Source: Lysinibacillus boronitolerans JCM 21713 = 10a = NBRC 103108 (GTDB lineage Bacteria; Bacillota; Bacilli; Bacillales_A; Planococcaceae). Taken from it: 64,000 nt of DNA. Under the pieces are notes generated by a model. It worked only from the letters and a program-made list of their open reading frames with translations, was not told the DNA's origin and did no database searches. Where the stretch lies: the NCBI RefSeq assembly GCF_000772935.1, contig NZ_JPVR01000080.1, forward strand, positions 186,001 to 250,000, given 5' to 3'. The position numbers were made by a program, and so were the translations under genes. The first letter of the stretch is position 1; every line of letters starts with the position of its first letter. Positions 35,475 through 43,131 of the stretch are shown here, piece after piece.

Positions 35475-36737
35475 TTATAACCTTTTGATATACAGATAAG
35501 CATTTTTCGGCTCTTCCTGTAATATATGTAGAAACTTTTCCATATAAGGATCTTTTTCATTACTAATGAGCAAGTTTTCTACTGACTTCTTTTTCGCCTC
35601 ACTAAAGAGCATGCTTTTGTTGGTGTATATAACCTTTTGCTCGATCGTTCTTTTTAAAACCTCATAGCAATTAGTTTGTTCCTTGGTTTCCCACTGTTCG
35701 CCCATTAATATATTTATCATGTCTTCCGTAATATTATAGCCATAATTAAATTCAAAAAATTTATTAGAATACGGGCGTATTTCAATGATGTCGCCAGAAC
35801 TACTAATAATATTTTCTAAACTATTGTTATCTGGAAGGCTAAAAACTCTCGTTACTTTCAGCGTGTGATACGGAATGTTGTTGACACCGAAGCTCTCCAT
35901 TATTTGAGTAATGTCTTTATAAACATTCGCATAATTCTCCACTTTTTCTATACTCACACCTTTATATTGGACAGTTAGCCCGTTATATTGATAATTTTGA
36001 TAAGGTTTATTTAACAGCTCCTCTTCTTTATATCCATTATAAAAATGTAAGCTTAATAGAACGAAAAGCATCATACTGGTCATAATTCCAGCAACCCACT
36101 TTTCCGTTTTATTTGTGGCCCTCCTGCTGAATAAAATCGCGCACGATATAGAACACAAACAAATGGATAAAACACCTATAACATTTAAATAATGAATGAA
36201 ATCTGGATACATAAAGTTAAGAGTAGGAGCTATATATTGAATCGATTCTAGTCTATAACCATGCATTAACATTAGTAAAAAATAAATGATGACAATTAAA
36301 ATTATAGACACGGCTTGATTTTTAAAAATTGTTGCCATTAAAAATGGAATGGATATAGTAAATAGCTGAAAAACAAAAACGATAAGTAGAATTTTATATA
36401 TTGGTGTCTCTACATATACAAACTTTACAAAACCAACTAATAACATAATGGCAGGGGTGGTCAGAATAAAGCTAAAAACCCATTGCCATAATAAAAGCTT
36501 TCCATTTGATATTGGGGAAATCATTAAAATTTTCTCTACATGATATCTTTGATGCAAAGTTATAATTTGAATCGTTAATACACTTGAGAAAATCCCATAT
36601 AAAGGAATCAATGCTTGCGCATCACTGACTGTAAAGAAGTACTGAGAGATACATAATAGAATGACGATAGCATAATAAGTCAACAAATAATCACTTCGTA
36701 AGACCACTTTCGACCAAAATAAAAAGATATCTCTCAT
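35475..36737 (-). CDS. ABC-2 type permease with a large C-terminal extracytoplasmic domain
   Basis: A 420-residue membrane protein. Six hydrophobic helices span about residues 15-235 (for example LLTYYAIVILLCISQYFF, IILIVIIYFLLMLMHGY). A soluble domain of about 180 residues follows (from YNGYKEEELLNKPYQNY). No HExxH or other protease motif is visible in that domain. It partners the ATPase at 37414-38277 and the smaller permease with which it overlaps by 4 nt. Its role may be self-protection or export of the ranthipeptide. I do not recognise the C-terminal domain. Confidence 0.72.
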   Translation of the reverse strand: MRDIFLFWSKVVLRSDYLLTYYAIVILLCISQYFFTVSDAQALIPLYGIFSSVLTIQIITLHQRYHVEKILMISPISNGKLLLWQWVFSFILTTPAIMLLVGFVKFVYVETPIYKILLIVFVFQLFTISIPFLMATIFKNQAVSIILIVIIYFLLMLMHGYRLESIQYIAPTLNFMYPDFIHYLNVIGVLSICLCSISCAILFSRRATNKTEKWVAGIMTSMMLFVLLSLHFYNGYKEEELLNKPYQNYQYNGLTVQYKGVSIEKVENYANVYKDITQIMESFGVNNIPYHTLKVTRVFSLPDNNSLENIISSSGDIIEIRPYSNKFFEFNYGYNITEDMINILMGEQWETKEQTNCYEVLKRTIEQKVIYTNKSMLFSEAKKKSVENLLISNEKDPYMEKFLHILQEEPKNAYLYIKRL

Positions 36738-37417
36738 TTGTCATTCACCCTTCTTTTAAATAGCAACACATTTCCAAACATAAATAGTATGCCAATACTT
36801 AGAAAAATACCTCTCTTTACATTAAATAGCAGATCAGTCATTTGATGTTGTAGATAATCAGGATTAAACCATATAGAAAAATAAGGAGAATTTAAATAAA
36901 TACTGAATACCAAATATACTATTAGTAAAATGTGTAGATATACAGTACGTTTCAAATAAAAGGAAATGAAAAAGCTAAAGGTAATGCTGTAGAAAATAGA
37001 AAGGAAGACTTGAAACAATGTAATTAATAAAATGCTAATAGGAATTTTATTTGCATAAAAAATAAAAAAAATTACATAGAAGAAAAATAGATAAACTGAA
37101 ACAAAAAGAAGAACTGCTACGATTTTTCCAACTATATACATCGCTCTATTTGTCAATTTTAGTAGGATGACTGCTCTTTCAAATGATTGAAGATACCCTT
37201 TCCAAACATATGAAACCATACTCGGTATTAAAATAAGTAAAAATACCATTTGTAACTGAAGTGTTCCATACCATTTCTCAATAATCGTTTCCTGAGTATC
37301 TAAGTTATTCATTATAATTGGAAGAACCAACATTATAAGTATAAGAAAGACGGAAATAGCTCTACTCTTTATGAGTCTTTTTAATTCAAAGTTTATTAAA
37401 AAAGGTAATTCTCTCAT
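36734..37417 (-). CDS. ABC-2 type permease, small subunit
   Basis: A 227-residue protein with six hydrophobic helices (FLILIMLVLPIIM; LQMVFLLILIPSMVSYVW; IVAVLLFVSVYLFFFYVIFFIF and others). The N-terminus INFELKRLIKSRAISVF is typical of ABC-2 permeases. It overlaps the ATPase gene upstream and the larger permease downstream by 4 nt each, indicating a coupled three-gene transporter. The substrate is inferred from the RiPP neighbours only. Confidence 0.75.
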   Translation of the reverse strand: MRELPFLINFELKRLIKSRAISVFLILIMLVLPIIMNNLDTQETIIEKWYGTLQLQMVFLLILIPSMVSYVWKGYLQSFERAVILLKLTNRAMYIVGKIVAVLLFVSVYLFFFYVIFFIFYANKIPISILLITLFQVFLSIFYSITFSFFISFYLKRTVYLHILLIVYLVFSIYLNSPYFSIWFNPDYLQHQMTDLLFNVKRGIFLSIGILFMFGNVLLFKRRVNDK

Positions 37418-38277
37418 ACGGTTAACTCTTTTCTATTTATATAAATATATGCATCCTCTAAAGTAGGCTCTGTCGATATACTTCCTTGTAACGGATTATC
37501 TGCAATGTAACGAATCTCAATACTGCTGCCTTTATCTTGTAAAGATACAAATAAATCCACATGAGGTATTTCATCATCTAAAATATTATAAAGCCATACC
37601 TTCCCTCGAACTTTATTAATAAGGTCTATTGTACTACCGAAGTAATTCACTTTTCCTTTTTGTAGCACCATCAAATTTTTACATGTAGAAGCAATATCCT
37701 GTACAATATGTGTTGAAAGCAGAATGATTTTATCTCGACTAATCCGAGTAATTAAATTTCGAAAGGAAATGCGCTCATGAGGGTCTAAACCTACTGTTGG
37801 TTCATCAATGAGTATTATTTTGGGATTACCAATTAAAGCTTGAGCAATGCCAAATCTTTGTTTCATACCACCCGAAAGTTCTTGAATATATTTTTTTTGT
37901 TCGCTTAATAGCCCCACCTCTTGAAGTCTTAAGTTTATTTCCTGTTTTCGGCTTTCGCTATTATTCATTCCTTTTAATTTACATAAATAATCAAATGACT
38001 CTTCTAAAGTAACCTTTGGAAAAAAATCAAACTTCTGGGGGAGATAACCCAATATTTCACAAACCTTAAGTGGTTCTTTTTTTACATTTAGCCCTGCAAC
38101 TTCAATTTCTCCGTCATCAAATGGAAGTAATGTAGAGATTATTTCCATCAATGTTGTTTTTCCTGCTCCGTTTTCCCCTAATAAACCAAATACACCATTA
38201 TGAATTTCTAAGGAGACATTATCTAGTACCTTTATATTTTTATAAATTTTTGTTAAATTTTTAATTTTGATTTCCAT
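37414..38277 (-). CDS. ABC transporter ATP-binding protein of the ranthipeptide locus
   Basis: A 287-residue ATPase of the ABC-2/drug-exporter (CcmA/BcrA) class. Walker A is GENGAGKTT, Q-loop LPQ, signature ELSGGMKQR, Walker B IILIDEPTVGLDP, His switch STHI. The C-terminal 80 residues form a BcrA-like extension ending in TEPTLEDAYIYI. ATG 38277 lies inside the last codons of the radical SAM gene (17-nt overlap), so the two are coupled. BcrA-like systems often give producer immunity to peptide antibiotics. Confidence 0.9.
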   Translation of the reverse strand: MEIKIKNLTKIYKNIKVLDNVSLEIHNGVFGLLGENGAGKTTLMEIISTLLPFDDGEIEVAGLNVKKEPLKVCEILGYLPQKFDFFPKVTLEESFDYLCKLKGMNNSESRKQEINLRLQEVGLLSEQKKYIQELSGGMKQRFGIAQALIGNPKIILIDEPTVGLDPHERISFRNLITRISRDKIILLSTHIVQDIASTCKNLMVLQKGKVNYFGSTIDLINKVRGKVWLYNILDDEIPHVDLFVSLQDKGSSIEIRYIADNPLQGSISTEPTLEDAYIYINRKELTV

Positions 38278-39673
38278 TTTTAACAAACTCTCTTGTATTT
38301 TTCTTTTCTAATAATAATTCTCTTTGTTCATCTGATAAACGTAAATATAAATGCAAGGTAGCTTCTAATTGCTTTTGTGTTAAAATGCAATAATGTAAAG
38401 GTGGTGTCGTTACTTTACCTGTTGATTCTAAATTTTCATGGTGACACCCACCCCCACATAAATTTTTTGCCCAGCATTTGTTACAATTTAATCTATTTGA
38501 AACATGTGCTTCTTCTAAAAATTTTGACCTAGCAATTGAATAGGTTCCTTCAAAAATATTTCCTTGTTTATACTCTTTATTATTGACAAAACGATGACAA
38601 GGATATAAATCACCATTAATATCAACTGCTAAAAAATTAACCTCTGCACCACAAAAATATGTTGATTCGTGTCCAATATGAATACGTTCTAAATTCTTCA
38701 TTATATTATTGAGTTTGACTGCTTTAGAATATTCTCTTCTATTAACTAAATACTCGAAATAATAAATTAATTCATTATAACTTTTAGACAATTCAATGAA
38801 TTGATCTTCTGTAAACATCTGCATAGCTGGGGCAGCATATATACTTCTAAAATTCAAATCGAATAAATGCTCATATATATTTACCAAATCAACATTATTC
38901 GGAGTAATGGTTGCCCTAACTCCTAATTGTTTTTGCTCCCTTAATTCTTTTGTTCTGTTTAAAATAACATCATAACTTCCCTTTTTATTTCCATAAAAGC
39001 GATTTATGTCATGCTCGCTTTTAGTCCCATCAACACTTACTTGAACAGCGATGTTATTGTCTAAAATAAATTTTGTGATTTCTTTATTTATTAGCGTTCC
39101 ATTACATGTCATACTAAAGCCTATTTTTTTATTATGTAATTTTACTTTGTGATTTGCATATTCTACTACTTGCTTAATTACTGGAAAATTTAATAAAGGT
39201 TCACCCCCAAAAAATACAATGGATAGATCATCACGATCACCTGACTGTTCTAGCAAATAGTCAATTGCTGATTTTGCTGTCATTATAGACATTCTGCCTT
39301 TTTCGTTATATTCTCCGTCACCAGCGTAACAATATTTACATCGTAAATTACATTCTTGCACCATCATTAATGTGAGTGCACTTATGTTTTTAACATTTTC
39401 TTCGTTAACAGCATTACTTTCAGTAGTATCATTGATAATCCTATTTTCTATTAGTGATTGAATAATATTATTAAATTCATTTTCAGCTATTTTTTCTTTT
39501 AATTGATTAAAAACTTCCACTATGCTTTTGTTGTCACTTGATAAAATAGAATAAACAATATCATCTATTTCAAATAAACCATTAGTATTCGGTACATAAA
39601 TATATTTTTTATGATTAACTTCTAACTCTTTAAAACTTGATACTTTAATTTTTTTCTCCATAGATTCAATCAT
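38261..39673 (-). CDS. Radical SAM/SPASM ranthipeptide maturase
   Basis: A 470-residue peptide-modifying enzyme. Residues 1-90 look like a RiPP recognition element that would bind the precursor leader. The SAM cluster motif is C108-x3-C112-x2-C115 (CNLRCKYCYAG). FFGGEPLLNF near 154-163 binds SAM. The SPASM domain carries Cys at about 341, 359, 397, 400, 406, 410 and 429 (CNKCWAKNLCGGGC) for two auxiliary 4Fe-4S clusters. The pattern is that of the PapB/QhpD/SCIFF-maturase group, which joins Cys sulfur to a carbon of an acceptor residue. GGAGGG precedes ATG 39673. The only nearby candidate substrate is the Cys/Asp-rich peptide 84 bp upstream. Confidence 0.93.
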   Translation of the reverse strand: MIESMEKKIKVSSFKELEVNHKKYIYVPNTNGLFEIDDIVYSILSSDNKSIVEVFNQLKEKIAENEFNNIIQSLIENRIINDTTESNAVNEENVKNISALTLMMVQECNLRCKYCYAGDGEYNEKGRMSIMTAKSAIDYLLEQSGDRDDLSIVFFGGEPLLNFPVIKQVVEYANHKVKLHNKKIGFSMTCNGTLINKEITKFILDNNIAVQVSVDGTKSEHDINRFYGNKKGSYDVILNRTKELREQKQLGVRATITPNNVDLVNIYEHLFDLNFRSIYAAPAMQMFTEDQFIELSKSYNELIYYFEYLVNRREYSKAVKLNNIMKNLERIHIGHESTYFCGAEVNFLAVDINGDLYPCHRFVNNKEYKQGNIFEGTYSIARSKFLEEAHVSNRLNCNKCWAKNLCGGGCHHENLESTGKVTTPPLHYCILTQKQLEATLHLYLRLSDEQRELLLEKKNTREFVKNGNQN

Positions 39674-39696
39674 AAATACCCTCCATTTCTTTGATA

Positions 39697-39731
39697 CAAT
39701 GTAGAGTAAATAATGATTTTACTCTACATTG
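39697..39731 (-). terminator. Stem-loop between precursor and maturase (partial terminator or stabiliser)
   Basis: A 14-bp perfect stem (39697-39710 with 39718-39731) with a 7-nt loop. Little T follows on the minus strand, and the maturase ribosome site comes 15-20 nt later. Such hairpins in RiPP operons usually allow much more precursor than enzyme message. Confidence 0.7.
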
Positions 39732-39756
39732 CAAAATAAAAAATTAAGCACTTGTT

Positions 39757-39915
39757 TTAACCGTCTGTATCTTTTCTAAAACAAGTTTCCCAGCCTCCAG
39801 CACATCCCCAATCCATAGCATCACACTTATTGCAATAATCTTTTGCATCACAAAAAACACACCATTTAGATCTAGAACTAGCACTATTAAAACCATGATT
39901 AATTCTCTTGAGCAT
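39757..39915 (-). CDS. Ranthipeptide precursor with C-X3-D motifs (freyrasin-like)
   Basis: A 52-residue peptide, MLKRINHGFNSASSRSKW (leader) followed by a core with Cys at 19, 22, 28, 31, 38 and 45. Asp stands exactly four residues after five of them: 23, 26, 32, 35 and 49. Cys38 has Trp42 at that place and Glu43 one further. This C-X3-D spacing is that of freyrasin, whose radical SAM enzyme PapB makes Cys-to-Asp thioether bonds. GGAGGTGAAAAA directly before ATG 39915 is a perfect ribosome site. It is the first gene of the cluster, with a stem-loop before the maturase. A disulfide-rich bacteriocin is the alternative, but the Asp spacing and the enzyme argue against it. Confidence 0.88.
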   Translation of the reverse strand: MLKRINHGFNSASSRSKWCVFCDAKDYCNKCDAMDWGCAGGWETCFRKDTDG

Positions 39916-39940
39916 TTTTTCACCTCCTCAAACCGCTTAT

Positions 39941-40002
39941 AACTACAACAAAACAATTAATTATTAGGTACTAATATGTAAATATTAATTTGTTTTGTAG
40001 TT
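39941..40002. promoter_or_regulatory. Imperfect inverted repeat in the precursor promoter region
   Basis: AACTACAACAAAACAATTAAT (39941-39961) faces ATTAATTTGTTTTGTAGTT (39984-40002), matching apart from a 2-nt bulge. It lies 26-87 bp before the precursor start and faces the divergent LuxR-type gene, so it may be that regulator's operator or a hairpin in the leader RNA. No clear -35/-10 pair was found for the precursor. Confidence 0.5.
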
Positions 40003-40190
40003 CAAATTTAACAAAATTTCTCAAATGAGGTATCCGTATTTTCCGCAATCATAGTGAAATTTTAATTATTATTTTGAAAAATTGTCACTTTTTACATTTG
40101 ATTAAACGGTATTTTTTATCCAGAATATAGAATAAAATGGAATTTGTTGATACGATATCTTCTGAAAATAAATAGGGGGGAGTATTACAT

Positions 40191-40394
40191 ATGATAAAGT
40201 TAACACCTAAAGAATATGAGATTTTAGAGCGTATTGCTGAGGACAAAACCAATAATGAGATTAGTTTAGAATTAGGTATGAGTAGGAGAACAGTGGAATA
40301 TCATATATCTTCTATTATTCGCAAATTAAATGCTGAAACTCGTTTAGGTGCTGTTGTAACAGCTATTAAACTAGGCTTACTAAGTATCAAATAA
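40191..40394 (+). CDS. Stand-alone LuxR/GerE-type HTH regulator
   Basis: A 67-residue protein consisting only of the LuxR C-terminal helix-turn-helix: LTPKEYEILERIAEDKTNNEISLELGMSRRTVEYHISSIIRKL, then GAVVTAIKLGLL. Size and organisation match GerE (74 residues), which works without a receiver domain. AGGGGGGAG precedes the ATG. It is divergent from the RiPP operon and shares its low GC, so it probably regulates it. GerE is a late-sporulation regulator, so timing at sporulation is a possible reading, but only an inference. Confidence 0.88.
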   Translation: MIKLTPKEYEILERIAEDKTNNEISLELGMSRRTVEYHISSIIRKLNAETRLGAVVTAIKLGLLSIK

Positions 40395-40481
40395 ATTTTC
40401 AACTCATGAAAGATTTAATTTTGGAGAAATCCCTTTATATGACACTCCATTAAACTGCTCTGTTAGTTAAGAACGAACAAA

Positions 40482-40531
40482 ACAAAAAAATAGACCAAAC
40501 ATATTTATGTGTATAATATGTCTGGTCTATT
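40482..40531 (-). terminator. Terminator of the rhodanese gene
   Basis: AATAGACC-ACATATT (40489-40505) pairs with AATATGT-GGTCTATT (40515-40531) with a two-base mismatch. A T-run follows on the minus strand. It may also stop plus-strand RNA from the LuxR gene. Confidence 0.75.
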
Positions 40532-40594
40532 AATTTTAATCGAGTTGGAAGTTGTCATTCCAAGATAAGGAACTCTTTCTTTTTTACTCACACT

Positions 40595-40897
40595 TTATTT
40601 AAATTCTAATTCTCCATCATAAGCCAGCATGCCGCCTTCAAGGTTGGTTACATCAAATCCTTGTGCTTCTAAGTAAGCACACGCATTGGCAGAACGAGCT
40701 CCAGCCTTACATACAATAATATATGGCTTTTCTATATCTAATTCCTCTAAACGTTCAGGGATTGTTCCAAGTGCAATATGCTGAGCGCCTGGGATCATAC
40801 CATGTGCTACTTCATCCTCTTCACGAACATCGATAATATATAGGTCCTCATTTGCATCTAAAAGATCTAATAATTCTGTTGTTTCCATTGTTTTCAT
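40595..40897 (-). CDS. Rhodanese-like domain protein
   Basis: A 100-residue single rhodanese domain. The start METTELLDLLDANEDLYIIDVREEDEVAHGMIPGAQHI shows the DVR(E/P)xxE and GxIPGA motifs. The active-site loop is VCKAGARS with the sulfur-carrying Cys. It probably carries or transfers persulfide sulfur. GGAGG stands about 9 nt before ATG 40897. It is downstream of hfq on the same strand but behind the hfq terminator. Confidence 0.92.
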   Translation of the reverse strand: MKTMETTELLDLLDANEDLYIIDVREEDEVAHGMIPGAQHIALGTIPERLEELDIEKPYIIVCKAGARSANACAYLEAQGFDVTNLEGGMLAYDGELEFK

Positions 40898-40946
40898 TAA
40901 CTTCGTCCTCCAAAATATCAAATTCCACTATCATTATAGCTTGTAG

Positions 40947-40984
40947 CAAAAAAAACAGCCAGTGTGGAGAACACTAACTGTTTT
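40947..40984 (-). terminator. Terminator of hfq
   Basis: AAAACAG-AGTGT and ACACT-CTGTTTT pair (about 40953-40984) with a two-base mismatch. Eight T follow on the minus strand, 10 nt after the hfq stop. Confidence 0.8.
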
Positions 40985-40993
40985 ACAATCTTT

Positions 40994-41224
40994 TTATACG
41001 TCTGTCTCTAAAAACTCTATTTGTTTTGCTGGAACGAATGTAGAAATGGCATGCTTGTAGATTAGGTGCTGCTTATTTTCAGCATCTAATAGTAATACTG
41101 TAAAATTATCATATGATTTCACGGTCCCTTTTAACTGAAATCCGTTTAATAGAAATACAGTTACAAAAACACTGTTTTTACGTAGTTGGTTCAAGAACGT
41201 ATCTTGCAAATTGATTGATTTCAT
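40994..41224 (-). CDS. hfq: RNA chaperone Hfq
   Basis: A 76-residue Sm-like hexameric RNA-binding protein. [30 protein letters not shown] is the Sm1 motif region with the conserved Gln and NGFQLKG; Sm2 is [10 protein letters not shown]. The C-terminal tail is very short, as in other Bacillales. ATG 41224 lies 7 nt after GGGAGG; the TTG before it is not needed. It stands after miaA, the conserved order in many bacteria. The chain appears complete and intact. Confidence 0.97.
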   Translation of the reverse strand: MKSINLQDTFLNQLRKNSVFVTVFLLNGFQLKGTVKSYDNFTVLLLDAENKQHLIYKHAISTFVPAKQIEFLETDV

Positions 41225-41321
41225 CAAATAGCCTCCCTACTAACTTTCTACCTCTTCATTCCTATAGTAGCACGTTCTACCAATTTATCAATTAGTAATT
41301 TTTAGAAATTTTTCTTTATTC

Positions 41322-42224
41322 TTATAATCGGTCATCTGGCGTAATAAAATGAACATCCATTTTATTGCGGAAATAAGTAAGTTGTCTTTTTGCATAGCGA
41401 CGGGAATTTTGTTTTAAGCTATCAATGGCTTCCTCTAAGGTACATTTGCCATCTAAATAATCATACAATTCCTTGTACCCAATAGCTTGTATAGATTGCA
41501 CACCTCGGATATTTTGCTGCCATAATCCCTTCACCTCTTGCAGAAGACCATTTTCCATCATTAAATCAACCCGACGATTAATACGGTCATATAGCACGTC
41601 ACGGGACATGTTTTGACCTAGACCTAAAATAACATGGTTGTAAAGAGGCATTTCCCCTCGATTTTGCGCTTCTGCTGCTTTCGATACACCACTTAATTCC
41701 AGCATTTCTAAAGCACGAATAACACGTCGTGTATTGTTTGGGTGGATTGTCTCCGCTGTTTGAGGGTCGAGTTGTTTTAATTTATCATGCATTGCCTCAG
41801 GGCCAAGCTTTGCTAATTCCTCATAATAGGCTTTACGTGCTTCTTCATCTACTTTTTCATCAGTAAATTGGAAATCATAGAGGACAGCTTGTACATATAA
41901 GCCAGAGCCTCCTACTATTATAGGTAATTTTTGACGAGCTTGAATTTCCGCGATCTTCGCACGTACTAATTTTTGATAATCTGCTACTGAAAAAGATTCT
42001 GTCGGCTCTAAAAAGCTTAGTAAATGATGTGGAACGCCCTCCATCTCTTCTTCAGTAATTTTAGCTGTCCCAATATCGAGCCCTTTATAAATTTGCATGG
42101 AGTCACCATTAATGACTTCACCGTTATATTTTTTTGCCAGTTCAATGCTTAAAGCCGTTTTACCAGAGGCAGTCGGTCCTACTATTGCTACGACCTCTGC
42201 CTGCTGCAATTTAGTTTCTATCAT
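41322..42224 (-). CDS. miaA: tRNA dimethylallyltransferase MiaA
   Basis: A 300-residue enzyme that adds a dimethylallyl group to A37 of tRNAs reading UNN codons, providing the substrate for MiaB, also in this window. The P-loop is [28 protein letters not shown] and the insert [13 protein letters not shown] are conserved, as is the end [16 protein letters not shown]. The ATG overlaps the end of the upstream hydrolase gene by 14 nt, so they share a transcript. The sequence looks fully functional. Confidence 0.97.
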   Translation of the reverse strand: MIETKLQQAEVVAIVGPTASGKTALSIELAKKYNGEVINGDSMQIYKGLDIGTAKITEEEMEGVPHHLLSFLEPTESFSVADYQKLVRAKIAEIQARQKLPIIVGGSGLYVQAVLYDFQFTDEKVDEEARKAYYEELAKLGPEAMHDKLKQLDPQTAETIHPNNTRRVIRALEMLELSGVSKAAEAQNRGEMPLYNHVILGLGQNMSRDVLYDRINRRVDLMMENGLLQEVKGLWQQNIRGVQSIQAIGYKELYDYLDGKCTLEEAIDSLKQNSRRYAKRQLTYFRNKMDVHFITPDDRL

Positions 42225-43128
42225 ATTTTTCTAACCACCGTAATAAAACTTGAAAGACTGCTTCTTGATTGTCTTCATTTAAAATTTCATGTCGTTTTTC
42301 CTCGAATAAATAAACCGTTACATCCTCTACACCTACCGCTACCAATTGCTCAGCAACTTTATAAACACCTAGCCCCTGTTCACCGACTGGATCTTTACTG
42401 CCACTTATCAAGAGAATAGGAAGATCTTTTCTTACTTTTGCTAATTCTTTTTTACGATTTAGCGTAGCAAAGCCGGTTGTCAAATCAACGAAAAATTGAT
42501 TCGTTGGAATGAAGCCACAATAGGGATCGTCTATATACTTTTGCACCTCTTGTTGTACTGAACATAACCAATCATAGGCAGTCTTTGGATTCGGAAATTG
42601 CTTATTAAAGCTACCAAAGCTCAGTTGATTTAACAGCTTACTTTCAGTTTCTTTCCCTAGTCCCTTAGCTAAAGCTTTGGCTACTAGATTTCCTACAGCA
42701 TGCAAGGCTGTCACATTCCCAGTGCCACAGAGAATAACATTGTCTACTTGCTCTCCGTATAATTGGATATAGCGTCTAGTAATAAAAGAACCCATACTAT
42801 GGCCAAAGACAATAAAAGGTACATTAGGATATGGTGCGTGGAGTTGTGTAATCACTTCATGAGCATCTTTTACAACACGCTCAAAGCCGTTTTCTTCAGC
42901 AAAAAAGCCCAATGTCCCATTATATGCTGCCGTTTCACCATGCCCGCGGTGATCGTGCATCGTCACAACATAGCCTGCTGCGTTGAGTGTTTTCGCAAAT
43001 GTTAAATAGCGACCGCTGTGCTCTGCCATGCCATGCAAAATGTGAATATGTCCAATACATGGCGTTGAAGGCTCCAATGTTCGAGTGAAGACAAATTGTT
43101 CATCCGACATTTGTATATAACGCTCCAT
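42211..43128 (-). CDS. Alpha/beta hydrolase, monoacylglycerol lipase-like
   Basis: A 305-residue serine hydrolase. The oxyanion segment is [23 protein letters not shown] follows, the nucleophile elbow is GHSMGS, the acid lies in ISGSKDPVG and the His in [10 protein letters not shown]. This is the monoglyceride lipase/lysophospholipase (YtpA-like) pattern. A hydrolase at the same place between glpD and miaA is also found in Staphylococcus, suggesting a conserved link with glycerol-lipid use. ATG 43128 follows GGGAG at 6 nt. Confidence 0.9.
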   Translation of the reverse strand: MERYIQMSDEQFVFTRTLEPSTPCIGHIHILHGMAEHSGRYLTFAKTLNAAGYVVTMHDHRGHGETAAYNGTLGFFAEENGFERVVKDAHEVITQLHAPYPNVPFIVFGHSMGSFITRRYIQLYGEQVDNVILCGTGNVTALHAVGNLVAKALAKGLGKETESKLLNQLSFGSFNKQFPNPKTAYDWLCSVQQEVQKYIDDPYCGFIPTNQFFVDLTTGFATLNRKKELAKVRKDLPILLISGSKDPVGEQGLGVYKVAEQLVAVGVEDVTVYLFEEKRHEILNEDNQEAVFQVLLRWLEKYDRN

Positions 43129-43131
43129 CCC

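Noticed and set aside
39757-39915. Precursor as a sactipeptide or a SCIFF peptide
   Set aside because: The six Cys are not in the SCIFF spacing, and acceptor Asp residues sit at +4, which fits freyrasin-type links better.
39744-39956. A 70-codon minus-strand frame over the RiPP precursor
   Set aside because: It has no ribosome site at its start and begins upstream of the precursor's perfect site. The other frame gives the six-Cys, Asp-spaced peptide.
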